A DNA stretch of 64,000 nt from Pseudonocardia sp. DSM 110487 (lineage in GTDB: Bacteria > Actinomycetota > Actinomycetes > Mycobacteriales > Pseudonocardiaceae). Shown here piece after piece: positions 42,790-50,475 of this stretch. Both the position numbers and the translations under genes were made by a program. The notes under the pieces were generated by a model. It was given only the letters and a program-made list of their open reading frames with translations, was not told the origin of the DNA and searched no databases. The first letter of the stretch is position 1. Each line of letters starts with the position of its first letter. Where the stretch lies: positions 3,968,001 to 4,032,000 of the forward strand of contig NZ_CP080521.1 in the NCBI RefSeq assembly GCF_019468565.1. Reading direction: 5' to 3'.

Positions 42790-44097
42790 ATGGCGTGGGA
42801 CTTCGAGACCGACCCGGAGATCCAGGACGAGCTGGACTGGGTGGAGGAGTTCGTCCGCACCGAGGTGGAGCCGGTCGACCAGGTGATCGAGCACGCGTGG
42901 AACGTCCGCGACCCGCAGCGGAACGCGCTGATCAAGCCGCTGCAGCTGCAGGTGCGCGAGCGGAAGCTGTGGGCCTGTCACCTTGGGCCCGAACTGGGCG
43001 GGCCGGGGTACGGGCAGCTCCGGCTGGCCCTGCTGAACGAGAAGCTGGGGCGGACACACTCCGGGCCGGTGGTGTTCGGTTGCCAGGCCCCGGACTCCGG
43101 CAACGCGGAGATCCTCGCGCACTACGGCACCGACCACCTCAAGAAGACCTACCTCGAGCCGTTGATCGAGAACGAGATCGTGTCGTGCTTCTCGATGACC
43201 GAGCCGCACGGCGGATCCGACCCGACCGGGTTCCGCACCACGGCGGTCCTGGACGGCGACGAGTGGGTGATCAACGGGGAGAAGTGGTTCTCCTCGCATG
43301 CGCTCTTCGCCGATTTCCTCATCGTCATGGCGGTGACCGAGCCGGACGCGCCGCCGCACAGGTCCATGTCGATGTTCGTGGTGCCGGCCGACACCGCCGG
43401 GATCGAGCGCGTCCGGGACGTGTCGGTGTGGGGCCACGACGAGCCGGTCGGCACCCATCAGTACCTGCGCTACACCGACGTCCGGGTCCCGGCGGAGAAC
43501 CTGCTCGGTGAGCGGGGCGGCGGGTTCGCCGTCGCGCAGACCCGGCTCGGCGGCGGCCGGATCCACCACGCCATGCGCACGGTCGGCCTCGTGCACCACG
43601 CGTTCGAGCTGATGACGCGGCGGGCCGTGTCGCGCACCACCAAGGGCGAGCGGCTCGCGGACAAGCAGCTCGTGCAGGAGATGATCGCCGACTCGTGGCT
43701 GCAGATCGAGCAGCTGCGGCTGCTCGTGCTGCGCACCGCCTGGAAGATCGACAGGTACAACGACTACCGCAAGGTGCGCGCGGACATCGCAGGAGTGAAG
43801 ATCGCGATGCCGAAGGTGCTGATGGACGTCGCGTCACGGGCGATCCAGATCCACGGCTCGCTGGGCATCTCGAAAGAGCTGCCCTTCGGCAGGTGGGTCA
43901 TGGAGTCGTTCCACATGGGGCTCGCCGACGGCGCCACCGAGGTGCACAAGGTCAACCTGGCGCGGGCGTTGCTGCGCGGCACCGAACCGGACGACGGGCT
44001 GTTCCCGCCCTACCTCCTGCCCACCCGCCGCGCCGAGGCCCGCGAGCGCTACGCCGACGTCTTGGCCGCTCTCGACGGGGAGGAGTCCGGTGCCTGA
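42790..44097 (+). CDS. Acyl-CoA dehydrogenase (ACAD10/11-like, large type)
   Basis: A 435-residue acyl-CoA dehydrogenase. SCFSMTEPHGGSDPTGFRTT and NGEKWFSSHA are the FAD-binding segments; IQIHGSLGISKELPFGRWVM and the final GATEVHKVNLAR are typical of the ACAD10/11-like branch. It lies directly before a smaller acyl-CoA dehydrogenase gene that overlaps it by eight bases. Such pairs can form mixed tetramers, as in the ChsE1-ChsE2 enzymes of sterol side-chain degradation. ATG 42790 has GGAACGGAG upstream. Confidence 0.93.
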   Translation: MAWDFETDPEIQDELDWVEEFVRTEVEPVDQVIEHAWNVRDPQRNALIKPLQLQVRERKLWACHLGPELGGPGYGQLRLALLNEKLGRTHSGPVVFGCQAPDSGNAEILAHYGTDHLKKTYLEPLIENEIVSCFSMTEPHGGSDPTGFRTTAVLDGDEWVINGEKWFSSHALFADFLIVMAVTEPDAPPHRSMSMFVVPADTAGIERVRDVSVWGHDEPVGTHQYLRYTDVRVPAENLLGERGGGFAVAQTRLGGGRIHHAMRTVGLVHHAFELMTRRAVSRTTKGERLADKQLVQEMIADSWLQIEQLRLLVLRTAWKIDRYNDYRKVRADIAGVKIAMPKVLMDVASRAIQIHGSLGISKELPFGRWVMESFHMGLADGATEVHKVNLARALLRGTEPDDGLFPPYLLPTRRAEARERYADVLAALDGEESGA

Positions 44098-45208
44098 GCT
44101 CCGGATAACCCCTGACGCCGACACCGAGGAGCTCCGAGCCGTCGTTCGGACGTTCCTGCAGCGGAACTGCGACATCGAGGCGGTGTTCCGCGAGCTGAAC
44201 GGCGACGACGGCTGGGCCCCGGCCGTGTGGTCACGGTTCGCGGGCGAGCTGGGCGCTGTCGCGCTCGACGTGCCCGAGGAACTGGGCGGTGCCGGTGCCT
44301 CGTTCCGCGAGGTCGCGGTCGTCGCCGAGGAGCTGGGGCGCTCCCTGGTCCGGCTGCCGTGGTTCTCCACCGCGATCCTCGGTGTCGGGGCGCTCCTGCA
44401 CGCCGACGGCGACGGGGCGCACGCCGCCCGCGCTGAACTGCTTCCCGCACTCGCCTCCGGCGAGATGACGGCCACGCTCGCGCACGCGGAGGGGGTGGAG
44501 GGGGAGTCCACCCGGGCGGAACCGGACGGGGCGGGCTGGCGGCTGACCGGCGCGAAGACCCGGGTGATCGAGGGGACGACCGCCGACCTGATCCTGGTCT
44601 CCGCCCGAACCGGCACCGGGCTCGGGCTGTTCGCGGTGCCGGGGGGCGCGGCCGGGGTGACCCGCCACCCGCAGCGCACCCTTGATCCGAACCGCCCGCT
44701 CGCGACCGTGCGGCTGCGAGACGCTCGGGCCCGCGCGATCGGCGACCCCTCCGCCGCCGGGCCGGTGCTCGAGCTGGTGCGGGACCGGGCGGTCGCCGCG
44801 CTCGCCTGCGAGCAGACCGGCGGGGCCGCCGCCGCCCTGGACATGGCGGTCGCCTACGCGAAGGAGCGGATCCAGTTCGGCCGCCCGATCGGGAGCTTCC
44901 AGGCGATCAAGCACAGGTGCGCGGACATGGCGGTCGCGCTGGAGGCGGCCCGTTCGGCGGCGTCGTGGGCGGCCGCCGCGGCGGCCGACGCCCCGGAGGA
45001 CCTCCCGCTCGCCGCCGCAACGGCGGCGCTGGCGTGCGGAGAGGCCTACTCCTTCGTCGCGGCGGAGACGGTGCAGGTACACGGCGGCATCGGGTTCACG
45101 TGGGAGCATCCCGCCCATCTGCATTTCCGCCGGGCGGCCACCAGCGCGACACTGTTCGGCGATCCGGCCCACCACCGCGAACGCCTGCTCGGCGCCCTGG
45201 CGATCTGA
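44090..45208 (+). CDS. Acyl-CoA dehydrogenase (small type, likely partner subunit)
   Basis: A 372-residue acyl-CoA dehydrogenase-like protein. It has LACEQTGGAAAALDMAVAYA, RIQFGRPIGSFQAIKH and VQVHGGIGFTWEHPAHLHFRR near the C-terminus, but weaker N-terminal motifs, as in the second subunit of heteromeric FadE pairs. The GTG start at 44090 overlaps the larger dehydrogenase gene by eight bases. It closes the nine-gene operon. Confidence 0.9.
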   Translation: MPELRITPDADTEELRAVVRTFLQRNCDIEAVFRELNGDDGWAPAVWSRFAGELGAVALDVPEELGGAGASFREVAVVAEELGRSLVRLPWFSTAILGVGALLHADGDGAHAARAELLPALASGEMTATLAHAEGVEGESTRAEPDGAGWRLTGAKTRVIEGTTADLILVSARTGTGLGLFAVPGGAAGVTRHPQRTLDPNRPLATVRLRDARARAIGDPSAAGPVLELVRDRAVAALACEQTGGAAAALDMAVAYAKERIQFGRPIGSFQAIKHRCADMAVALEAARSAASWAAAAAADAPEDLPLAAATAALACGEAYSFVAAETVQVHGGIGFTWEHPAHLHFRRAATSATLFGDPAHHRERLLGALAI

Positions 45209-45211
45209 TGC

Positions 45212-45240
45212 TTGCCCGCTCCGACCGCTGCTCGTATCGT
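45212..45240 (+). promoter_or_regulatory. Putative promoter of the SnoaL/EthD/CoA-ligase operon
   Basis: TTGCCC (45212-45217) and TATCGT (45235-45240) are separated by 17 bases. Island operator 7 follows eleven bases later. Confidence 0.5.
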
Positions 45241-45251
45241 CGATCGCAGCA

Positions 45252-45265
45252 AACTGAACTCAGCT
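45252..45265. promoter_or_regulatory. Island operator 7 (upstream of the CoA-ligase operon)
   Basis: AACTGAACTCAGCT, one mismatch from the consensus AACTGA-NN-TCAGTT. It lies just before the CAGGAGG ribosome-binding site of the first gene. Confidence 0.8.
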
Positions 45266-45276
45266 CAGGAGGCTCA

Positions 45277-45642
45277 GTGGTCATCGTCGACTACTTCGAT
45301 CGGCTCGACGGTCCGGATCCGATGAGCGGACTCGAGCTCGCAGAACCCGGCATCGAGTTCCTACTCGCCCTGCCCGACCGCGAGGTGCGGGGGAGTGGCC
45401 TCGACGATCTCGGGGCGTACATCTCCGGTCGCCCGGACGTCGGCCGCAAGCACGTGATCCTCCGCAGCAGCGTCGACCGCGACCTGGAGATGGTCTACGG
45501 CATCGTCACCGAGGGCGATGGACGGGGCACCGGCTCGTTCGTCTCGGTCGGGCTCGTCTCGCCGGCCGGGCGCCTTGCCCGCTACCAGTCGTTCTTCCAC
45601 CCGGTGTTCGGGATGTACCCGCTGCCGGCGGTGCGGTCATGA
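45277..45642 (+). CDS. Small SnoaL/NTF2-like protein
   Basis: A 121-residue protein with the size and pattern of a nuclear-transport-factor-2/SnoaL-like alpha+beta barrel: a helical start (DYFDRLDGPDPMSGLELAEP), a strand-turn-helix segment with GLDDLGAYI, then alternating strands ending YQSFFHPVFGMYPLP. Families of this fold include dehydratases, isomerases and limonene-epoxide-hydrolase-like enzymes, but no catalytic residue can be assigned. GTG 45277 has CAGGAGG upstream. The next gene, of similar fold, overlaps by four bases. Confidence 0.75.
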   Translation: MVIVDYFDRLDGPDPMSGLELAEPGIEFLLALPDREVRGSGLDDLGAYISGRPDVGRKHVILRSSVDRDLEMVYGIVTEGDGRGTGSFVSVGLVSPAGRLARYQSFFHPVFGMYPLPAVRS

Positions 45643-46034
45643 GCGCGGTCGTGACGGCACCGGTCCTGACTCGCTGGTTCGCCACGATCGACTCGGACGC
45701 CCCGGAAGCGATCCTGGACCTGATCGCGCCCGACTTCCGGTTCTCGATCGTCTTCTCCTCGGGCGACGGGAAGGCCACCGACTTCGCCGGCGACCGGGCG
45801 GCGATGGAGGGTTACCTGGCCCAGCGGGAGAAGGGCGTGCTGACCCACCACATCCTGTCGGCGAGCACCGTCGGGGACGACGAGCTCGTCCTGGGCCAGG
45901 CGCGCCGTTCCGGCGCATTCGAGTCGACCTTCGTCGCCGCCGCCCGGCTGGACGCGGCGGGCCGCGTGCGGAGCCTGATGATCGGCCGGTCGCCCGCCCT
46001 CGACGTGGCCGGCCGCCAAGAGGAAGGACACTGA
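45639..46034 (+). CDS. SnoaL/NTF2-like protein
   Basis: A 131-residue protein of the NTF2-like superfamily: an N-terminal helix RWFATIDSDAPEAILDLIAP, then DFRFSIVFSSGDG, GDRAAMEGYLAQR and paired C-terminal strands. The two adjacent NTF2-like proteins may form a heteromeric enzyme or binding protein (inference). The start overlaps the upstream stop (ATGA); the EthD-like gene follows after three bases. Confidence 0.8.
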   Translation: MSAVVTAPVLTRWFATIDSDAPEAILDLIAPDFRFSIVFSSGDGKATDFAGDRAAMEGYLAQREKGVLTHHILSASTVGDDELVLGQARRSGAFESTFVAAARLDAAGRVRSLMIGRSPALDVAGRQEEGH

Positions 46035-46037
46035 ACG

Positions 46038-46358
46038 ATGTTCAACCTTGCACTGCTGGCGGCGCGCCCGGCCGACTGGTCGCACGAGAAGTTCATCGAC
46101 TGGTGGCGCGGCGAGCACGCGGAGATGACCTACCCGCTGCCGGGCCTGCGGGTGTGGCGGCACACCGCGGTGTCCAGCGCCCTCGAGCCACGCTCGGAGG
46201 GTTGGGACGGGCTCTCGGTGCTGAGCTTCGACTCCGAGGACGCCGCCCGGGCCGCGCTCGCCAGCCAGGAGTGGGCCGCCGCCGTCCGGCACGTCGGGGA
46301 CATGCGCGGGCGGCGGATCGCGGTGCTCGGTGACGAGCGCGAGATGTACCGGAGCTGA
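46038..46358 (+). CDS. EthD-domain small protein (dimeric alpha/beta barrel)
   Basis: A 106-residue protein with the EthD-like pattern: LALLAARPADWSHEKFIDWW followed by HAEMTYPLPGLRVW, then GLSVLSFDSEDAARAAL. EthD-family proteins occur with P450 systems for ether degradation and in polyketide cyclisation, and their role is often structural or unknown. The gene lies between the SnoaL-like pair and the CoA ligase in the same operon. Confidence 0.82.
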   Translation: MFNLALLAARPADWSHEKFIDWWRGEHAEMTYPLPGLRVWRHTAVSSALEPRSEGWDGLSVLSFDSEDAARAALASQEWAAAVRHVGDMRGRRIAVLGDEREMYRS

Positions 46359-46368
46359 CGGGCCTGCC

Positions 46369-47874
46369 ATGCGGGAATTGGTGACGGAGCTCGAGGAGCG
46401 CGCCGCTCGGGAGCCTGCGGCGATCGTGGCGATCGACATCGAGGGGGCCCACACCCTCGAGGCGATGCTGCGGGCCGGGGAGGCGCTCGCCGACACCCTG
46501 GAGAAGATCGTGGGCCGCGGGCCGACGGTCCTGTTCCAGGCCGACAACACCTGGCGGACCGTCGCGACGGCGATCGCCGTCGGGCGGCTCGACGGGACGC
46601 TTGCCCTGATCAGCAGGCACGCGACGAGCGCGGAGTTCGCCGCCGCTCTCGACGAGATCGGTCCCGACGCCGTGATCGGGTCGGCTGAGCGGATGCGGGC
46701 GTGGCGGGTCGCGGAGCGGTTGCCCGAGGTCGACGGCGACATCCTCGAGGGCTGGGTGTGGGCCGGGAAGCCGGGACGGCAGGCCGCCCGGTGGCGCGGC
46801 GGCGTCGTCATCGGGCTCACGTCCGGGTCGACGGGGCGGGCCAAGGGCGTGGTGCAGTCCGAGTCCGCGCTGCGGTACGCGGCCCGCTGCACGATCGACG
46901 CCGTCGGGCTCGCCGCGGGTGACGCGGTGGCGGCCCTGGTCCCGATGTCCTCGTCGGCCGCGTTCTGCTTCGGGCTCTACCTGCCGCTGCACCTCGGCGG
47001 TCCGATCGTCTTCTCCGATCAGTGGGATCCCGCGCAGGCCGTGCTCCTGATGGCCCACCACGCGGTGCGATGGACGATGTGCGTGCCGACGATGGCCCTC
47101 CAGCTCGCGGCGGCCGCACCCGAGCCCGAGCTCCTCGCCGGGGTCCGGGCGATGACGGTCGGCGGCGGGCCCATGGACGCCGGCGCACTCGCCAGGGCCG
47201 AACACCGGCTGGGCACGCGGATCCTGCGGGTGTTCGGCATGTCGGAGTGCCTCGGGCACACCACTCCCGCCGTCGACGATCCGCAGGAGATCCGCCTCGG
47301 AACCGACGGCCGCCCGTTCCCCGGCACCGAGCTGCGGGCCGTCGACGAGTACGGCCTGCCGGTACCGGATGGCCGGTCCGGCCGCGCACAGGTCCGCGGG
47401 CCGTCGCTGTTCCTGGGATACGCCCGCGAAGGCGCCGTCGCACCGCCGGAACTGACGCCCGACGGCTTCTTCCCGACCGGCGACCTGCTCGCCGTCCTGC
47501 CCGACGGCACGGTGACGATCCGCGGCCGCGAGAAGGACATCATCATCCGGGGCGGCCGCAACATCGACATCGCCGAGGTCGAGGGCGCCATGGCCAGCCA
47601 TCCCGCCGTGGAGCAGGCCTGCGTCGTGCCAGTGCCCGACGACCTGCTCGGAGAACGCGTCGCGGTCCTCGTCGTGACGGAGCTCGAGCCGTTCGACCTC
47701 GAGACCGTGCAGCGCCACCTCGCCGATCGCGGGCTGAGCAAGGGCAAGTGGCCCGAGTACGTGTGGCGGGTACCCGCCCTTCCGCAGAACCGGGTCGGCA
47801 AGCTGTCCCGCGCGGATGCCGCACGCCTCGCCCGCGACCTCAAGGAGCGCGCCTCCGCCCAGCGCGTCGGGTGA
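46369..47874 (+). CDS. Acyl-CoA synthetase (AMP-binding, FadD-like)
   Basis: A 501-residue adenylate-forming ligase. The P-loop is GLTSGSTGRAKGVVQS, followed by MSECLGHTTP, PDGFFPTGDLLAV and IIIRGGRNIDIAEVE; the C-terminal lysine region is PQNRVGKLSRAD. It should activate a carboxylic acid to its CoA thioester and so feed the beta-oxidation operon. ATG 46369 is chosen as the first start after the EthD gene, ten bases away. Its stop codon abuts island operator 8. Confidence 0.92.
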   Translation: MRELVTELEERAAREPAAIVAIDIEGAHTLEAMLRAGEALADTLEKIVGRGPTVLFQADNTWRTVATAIAVGRLDGTLALISRHATSAEFAAALDEIGPDAVIGSAERMRAWRVAERLPEVDGDILEGWVWAGKPGRQAARWRGGVVIGLTSGSTGRAKGVVQSESALRYAARCTIDAVGLAAGDAVAALVPMSSSAAFCFGLYLPLHLGGPIVFSDQWDPAQAVLLMAHHAVRWTMCVPTMALQLAAAAPEPELLAGVRAMTVGGGPMDAGALARAEHRLGTRILRVFGMSECLGHTTPAVDDPQEIRLGTDGRPFPGTELRAVDEYGLPVPDGRSGRAQVRGPSLFLGYAREGAVAPPELTPDGFFPTGDLLAVLPDGTVTIRGREKDIIIRGGRNIDIAEVEGAMASHPAVEQACVVPVPDDLLGERVAVLVVTELEPFDLETVQRHLADRGLSKGKWPEYVWRVPALPQNRVGKLSRADAARLARDLKERASAQRVG

Positions 47875-47887
47875 ACTGACATCAGCT
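47874..47887. promoter_or_regulatory. Island operator 8 (upstream of tetR, autoregulatory)
   Basis: AACTGACATCAGCT, one mismatch from the consensus AACTGA-NN-TCAGTT. It touches the stop codon of the CoA ligase and precedes a -10-like TAGGCT (47894-47899). Its position upstream of the only intact TetR gene in the island is the main reason to assign all eight sites to that regulator. Confidence 0.8.
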
Positions 47888-47935
47888 CGACGATAGGCTG
47901 TGCGACCCGTGCGTGTTGTCGAGAGGAGTGTTCCG

Positions 47936-48562
47936 GTGAGCATCGCGGCGCTGACCGAGGCGCAGGACGGGCCGCGATCCAAGCGTGCCGCGATCCTGGC
48001 CACGGCCGTCACCAAGTTCGGTGATGTCGGCTATGAGGCGACGAAGTGGTCCGACATCGCCGACGAGGTCGGGATCGGGCAGACCGCGCTCTACCACTAC
48101 TTCGAGTCCAAGGCGCACTGCCTGCTGACGATCATGCGGCTCGGGCTGCGCAACTCCGAGACGGCCTTCCGGGAGGCGGTGTCCGGCGCCTCCGGTGACC
48201 TCGACGCGTTGCGCGCGGCCGTCGGCGCCGCCTACGCGGTCTCGGAGCTCGAGGTCCAGCAGAACCGGATCCTCCAGGCGAACGTCTCCCTGCTCGCGAA
48301 CCCCCGGGCCTCCGAGCGCGAGGAGGTCGAGCGCATGGCCAGCCGCGACCTGGTGGCACGTATCGAGCGCAACTGGGAGGAGCTCCTCGAACGCGGGATG
48401 GCGTCCGGGGAGTTCGCTCGGCGCGACCCGCAGCTGTCGGCGCGCGGCCTGCTGGGGCTGATCGTCAGTGTCTGGCGCTGGTACCGGCCGGGCGGCCCCC
48501 TCTCGCTGGATGAGGTTTCGCGGTTCGTCACGGACAGCTGCATGCGCATGGTGCGCGCCTGA
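47936..48562 (+). CDS. TetR-family repressor of the catabolic island
   Basis: A 208-residue TetR regulator. The DNA-binding domain includes RAAILATAVTKFGDVGYEAT and the recognition region IADEVGIGQTALYHYFESK. The ligand domain is helical and hydrophobic, ending LGLIVSVWRWYRPGGPLS, as in KstR2/FadR-like actinobacterial repressors of lipid and steroid catabolism. GTG 47936 has GAGGAG upstream. It is preceded by operator 8, so autoregulation is likely. The probable ligand is an acyl-CoA intermediate of the pathway (inference from the family). Confidence 0.92.
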   Translation: MSIAALTEAQDGPRSKRAAILATAVTKFGDVGYEATKWSDIADEVGIGQTALYHYFESKAHCLLTIMRLGLRNSETAFREAVSGASGDLDALRAAVGAAYAVSELEVQQNRILQANVSLLANPRASEREEVERMASRDLVARIERNWEELLERGMASGEFARRDPQLSARGLLGLIVSVWRWYRPGGPLSLDEVSRFVTDSCMRMVRA

Positions 48563-48574
48563 CGCGCGCGCCGG

Positions 48575-48599
48575 GGCGGCTGCACGATCGTCAGCCGCC
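48575..48599. terminator. Hairpin between convergent tetR and sensor kinase genes
   Basis: GGCGGCTG (48575-48582) and CAGCCGCC (48592-48599) form a perfect 8-bp stem with a 9-base loop. It covers the kinase stop codon and lies just after tetR, so it may end both transcripts. There is no U-tract. Confidence 0.5.
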
Positions 48600-49697
48600 G
48601 GTGTGCGGTGGCGCGGCGGGTAATTTCACCGTGACGCGGAGCCCGCCCGCTGCCCGGGGGGCGAGAGTGAGCGTTCCGTCGTGCGCCTGGGCGATGCTGT
48701 TGACGATCGCCAGGCCGAGGCCGACTCCCGCGTGGTCGGTGCTGATGCGTTCGGTGCCGCGCAGGAATGGTTCGGTGAGCGTCGAGACCAGCTGTGACGT
48801 GAGCTTCTCGCCGGTGTTCTCGACGGTGAGCACCACGATCCGGGGGCGGACGCTGGTATTGACCCATACGGTGCCCTTTGCGGGCAGGTTGTGGACGATC
48901 GCGTTGTGCACGAGGTTCGTGGCCAGCTGCAGCAGCAGGGCGTGCGATCCGATGGTGGGAGCGATGTCGCCGCAGGTCTCGATCGTGACGCCGCGCCTCT
49001 CCGCGAAGGGGAGGAGCGTTTCGGTGGCTTCTTCCGCGACGAGCGACAGGTCGACGTGTTCTCGGGTGAAGGAGCGTCGGTCGGCGCGGCTGAGCAGGAG
49101 GAGCGCCTCGGTGAGGTCGATCGCCCTGGTGTTGACGGCGTGGAGGCGGTCGACGAGATCGCCGGTGTCGTGGTGCGGATCGGTGCGGGCCACGTCGAGC
49201 AGTGCCTTCGAGATCGCCAGCGGGGTGCGCAGTTCGTGCGAGGCGTTCGCCGCGAATCTCTGCTGTTCGGCGACGTGGGCTTCGAGCCGCGCGAGCATCG
49301 AGTCGAAGGCGTCGGCGAGTTCGCGGAACTCGTCTCCGCGGCCCGGTAGCCGGATCCGGTGGGAGAGCGACCCGTTCGCGGCAACGCGGGTGGCGTAGGT
49401 GATGCGGGTCAGCGGGGCGAGCATGCGGCCGGCGAGGATCCACCCTCCCGCGAGACCGAACACCAGCAGGAATGCCATCACCACGACTGCCGCCGGACCG
49501 AAGACAGCCGGGCCGAAGGAGCCTCGTTGGAAGACGAGCGGGAGGTTGGAGAGGTCGGGAAAGGAGTAGCTGGTGGGCGTTCCGCGCAGCAGGAACACCC
49601 ACACCGCCGCGAGCAGCAGGGCACCCGCGAGCATGAGGAACCCGGCATAGCTGAGGGTGAGTTTGAGGCGAACGCTCAACCCGGGCCGCCTGTTCAC
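48591..49697 (-). CDS. CutS-like sensor histidine kinase
   Basis: A 368-residue membrane sensor kinase with two transmembrane segments (about residues 15-35 and 65-90) flanking a short extracellular loop, a HAMP linker, the phospho-acceptor His in ASHELRTPLA, the N box LVHNAIVHN and G1/G2 HAGVGLGLAIV. GTG 49697 has GGGAGGAG upstream; GTG 49712 would overlap the regulator stop. It pairs with the response regulator immediately upstream. The divergent lipoprotein-VanY-ABC operon is the likely target. Confidence 0.92.
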   Translation of the reverse strand: MNRRPGLSVRLKLTLSYAGFLMLAGALLLAAVWVFLLRGTPTSYSFPDLSNLPLVFQRGSFGPAVFGPAAVVVMAFLLVFGLAGGWILAGRMLAPLTRITYATRVAANGSLSHRIRLPGRGDEFRELADAFDSMLARLEAHVAEQQRFAANASHELRTPLAISKALLDVARTDPHHDTGDLVDRLHAVNTRAIDLTEALLLLSRADRRSFTREHVDLSLVAEEATETLLPFAERRGVTIETCGDIAPTIGSHALLLQLATNLVHNAIVHNLPAKGTVWVNTSVRPRIVVLTVENTGEKLTSQLVSTLTEPFLRGTERISTDHAGVGLGLAIVNSIAQAHDGTLTLAPRAAGGLRVTVKLPAAPPHTGG

Positions 49698-49708
49698 GGT
49701 CTCCTCCC

Positions 49709-50386
49709 TCACGACCGGGTGCCGGCCGCCGTCTCGATGCGGTAGCCGACCCCGGCCACGGTAGCGATGATCGCGGGTTCGCCGAGGCGTTTGCGCAGTG
49801 CCGAGACGGTGATGCGCACGGCGTTGGTGAAGGGGTCGGCGTTCTCGTCCCACGCGCGTTCCAGGAGTTCCTCGGCGCTGACGACACCGCCTTCGGCGGC
49901 GACGAGGACTTCGAGCACGGCGAACTGCTTGCGGGTGAGCGGGACGTAGCGGCCGTCGCGGTAGACCTCGCGGCGGAACGGGTCCAGACGCAGGCCGGCG
50001 ATCTCGCGAACGGGTGGCCTGTTGTGGGCGCGCCTGCGGTCGAGGGCTCTGAGCCGCAGCACGAGCTCCCGGAGGTCGAACGGCTTCGTGAGGTAGTCGT
50101 CGGCGCCCAGTCCGAACCCGGAGGCCTTGTCGTCGAGCCGGTCGGCAGCGGTGAGCATGAGGATCGGCATGCCGCTGCCGGAGGCGACGATGCGTTCGGC
50201 GACCTCGTCACCGCTGGGTCCGGGGATGTCGCGGTCGAGGACGGCGATGTCGTAGGCGTTGATACTCAGGAGCTCGAGGGCGACGTCACCGTCTCCGGCG
50301 ATGTCGGCCGCGATGGCCTCGAGGCGCAGCCCATCGCGGATTGCCTCGGCCAGGTAGGGCTCGTCCTCGACGATCAACACACGCAC
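49709..50386 (-). CDS. OmpR/CutR-type response regulator
   Basis: A 225-residue response regulator. The receiver domain has the acidic pocket IVEDEP, the phospho-acceptor Asp in VLDRDIPG and Lys in LTKPF. The winged-helix DNA-binding domain (about 130-220) includes PLTRKQFAVLEVL and VRITVSALRKRLGEP. The VLDRD(I/L)PG form is typical of CutR. GTG 50386 is the start. A direct repeat in the divergent promoter region (50411-50429) is a candidate binding site. Confidence 0.93.
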   Translation of the reverse strand: MRVLIVEDEPYLAEAIRDGLRLEAIAADIAGDGDVALELLSINAYDIAVLDRDIPGPSGDEVAERIVASGSGMPILMLTAADRLDDKASGFGLGADDYLTKPFDLRELVLRLRALDRRRAHNRPPVREIAGLRLDPFRREVYRDGRYVPLTRKQFAVLEVLVAAEGGVVSAEELLERAWDENADPFTNAVRITVSALRKRLGEPAIIATVAGVGYRIETAAGTRS

Positions 50387-50410
50387 AAGTTCTCGATGCT
50401 ACGAGGCCGC

Positions 50411-50429
50411 GCATATCGCCGGCATATCG
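50411..50429. promoter_or_regulatory. Direct repeat GCATATCG, putative response-regulator binding site
   Basis: GCATATCG occurs at 50411-50418 and again at 50422-50429, a spacing of 11 bases (one helical turn), as expected for tandem OmpR-family dimers. It sits between the divergent response regulator and lipoprotein genes. Confidence 0.55.
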
Positions 50430-50475
50430 GAAACCGGATACGTGCTGACAACATCACGGTGCCTTCACTACAGGC

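Noticed and set aside
22683..47887. Reading the island palindromes as KstR/KstR2 (cholesterol regulon) boxes
   Set aside because: The KstR core AACNNGTT is not present as such; the half-site AACTGA and the two-base centre differ. The sites are better treated as belonging to the local TetR protein.
46093..48015. A 640-codon minus-strand frame opposite the EthD and CoA-ligase genes
   Set aside because: Shadow of the GC-rich third codon positions of the real genes; no domain, and the composition is unlike a protein.
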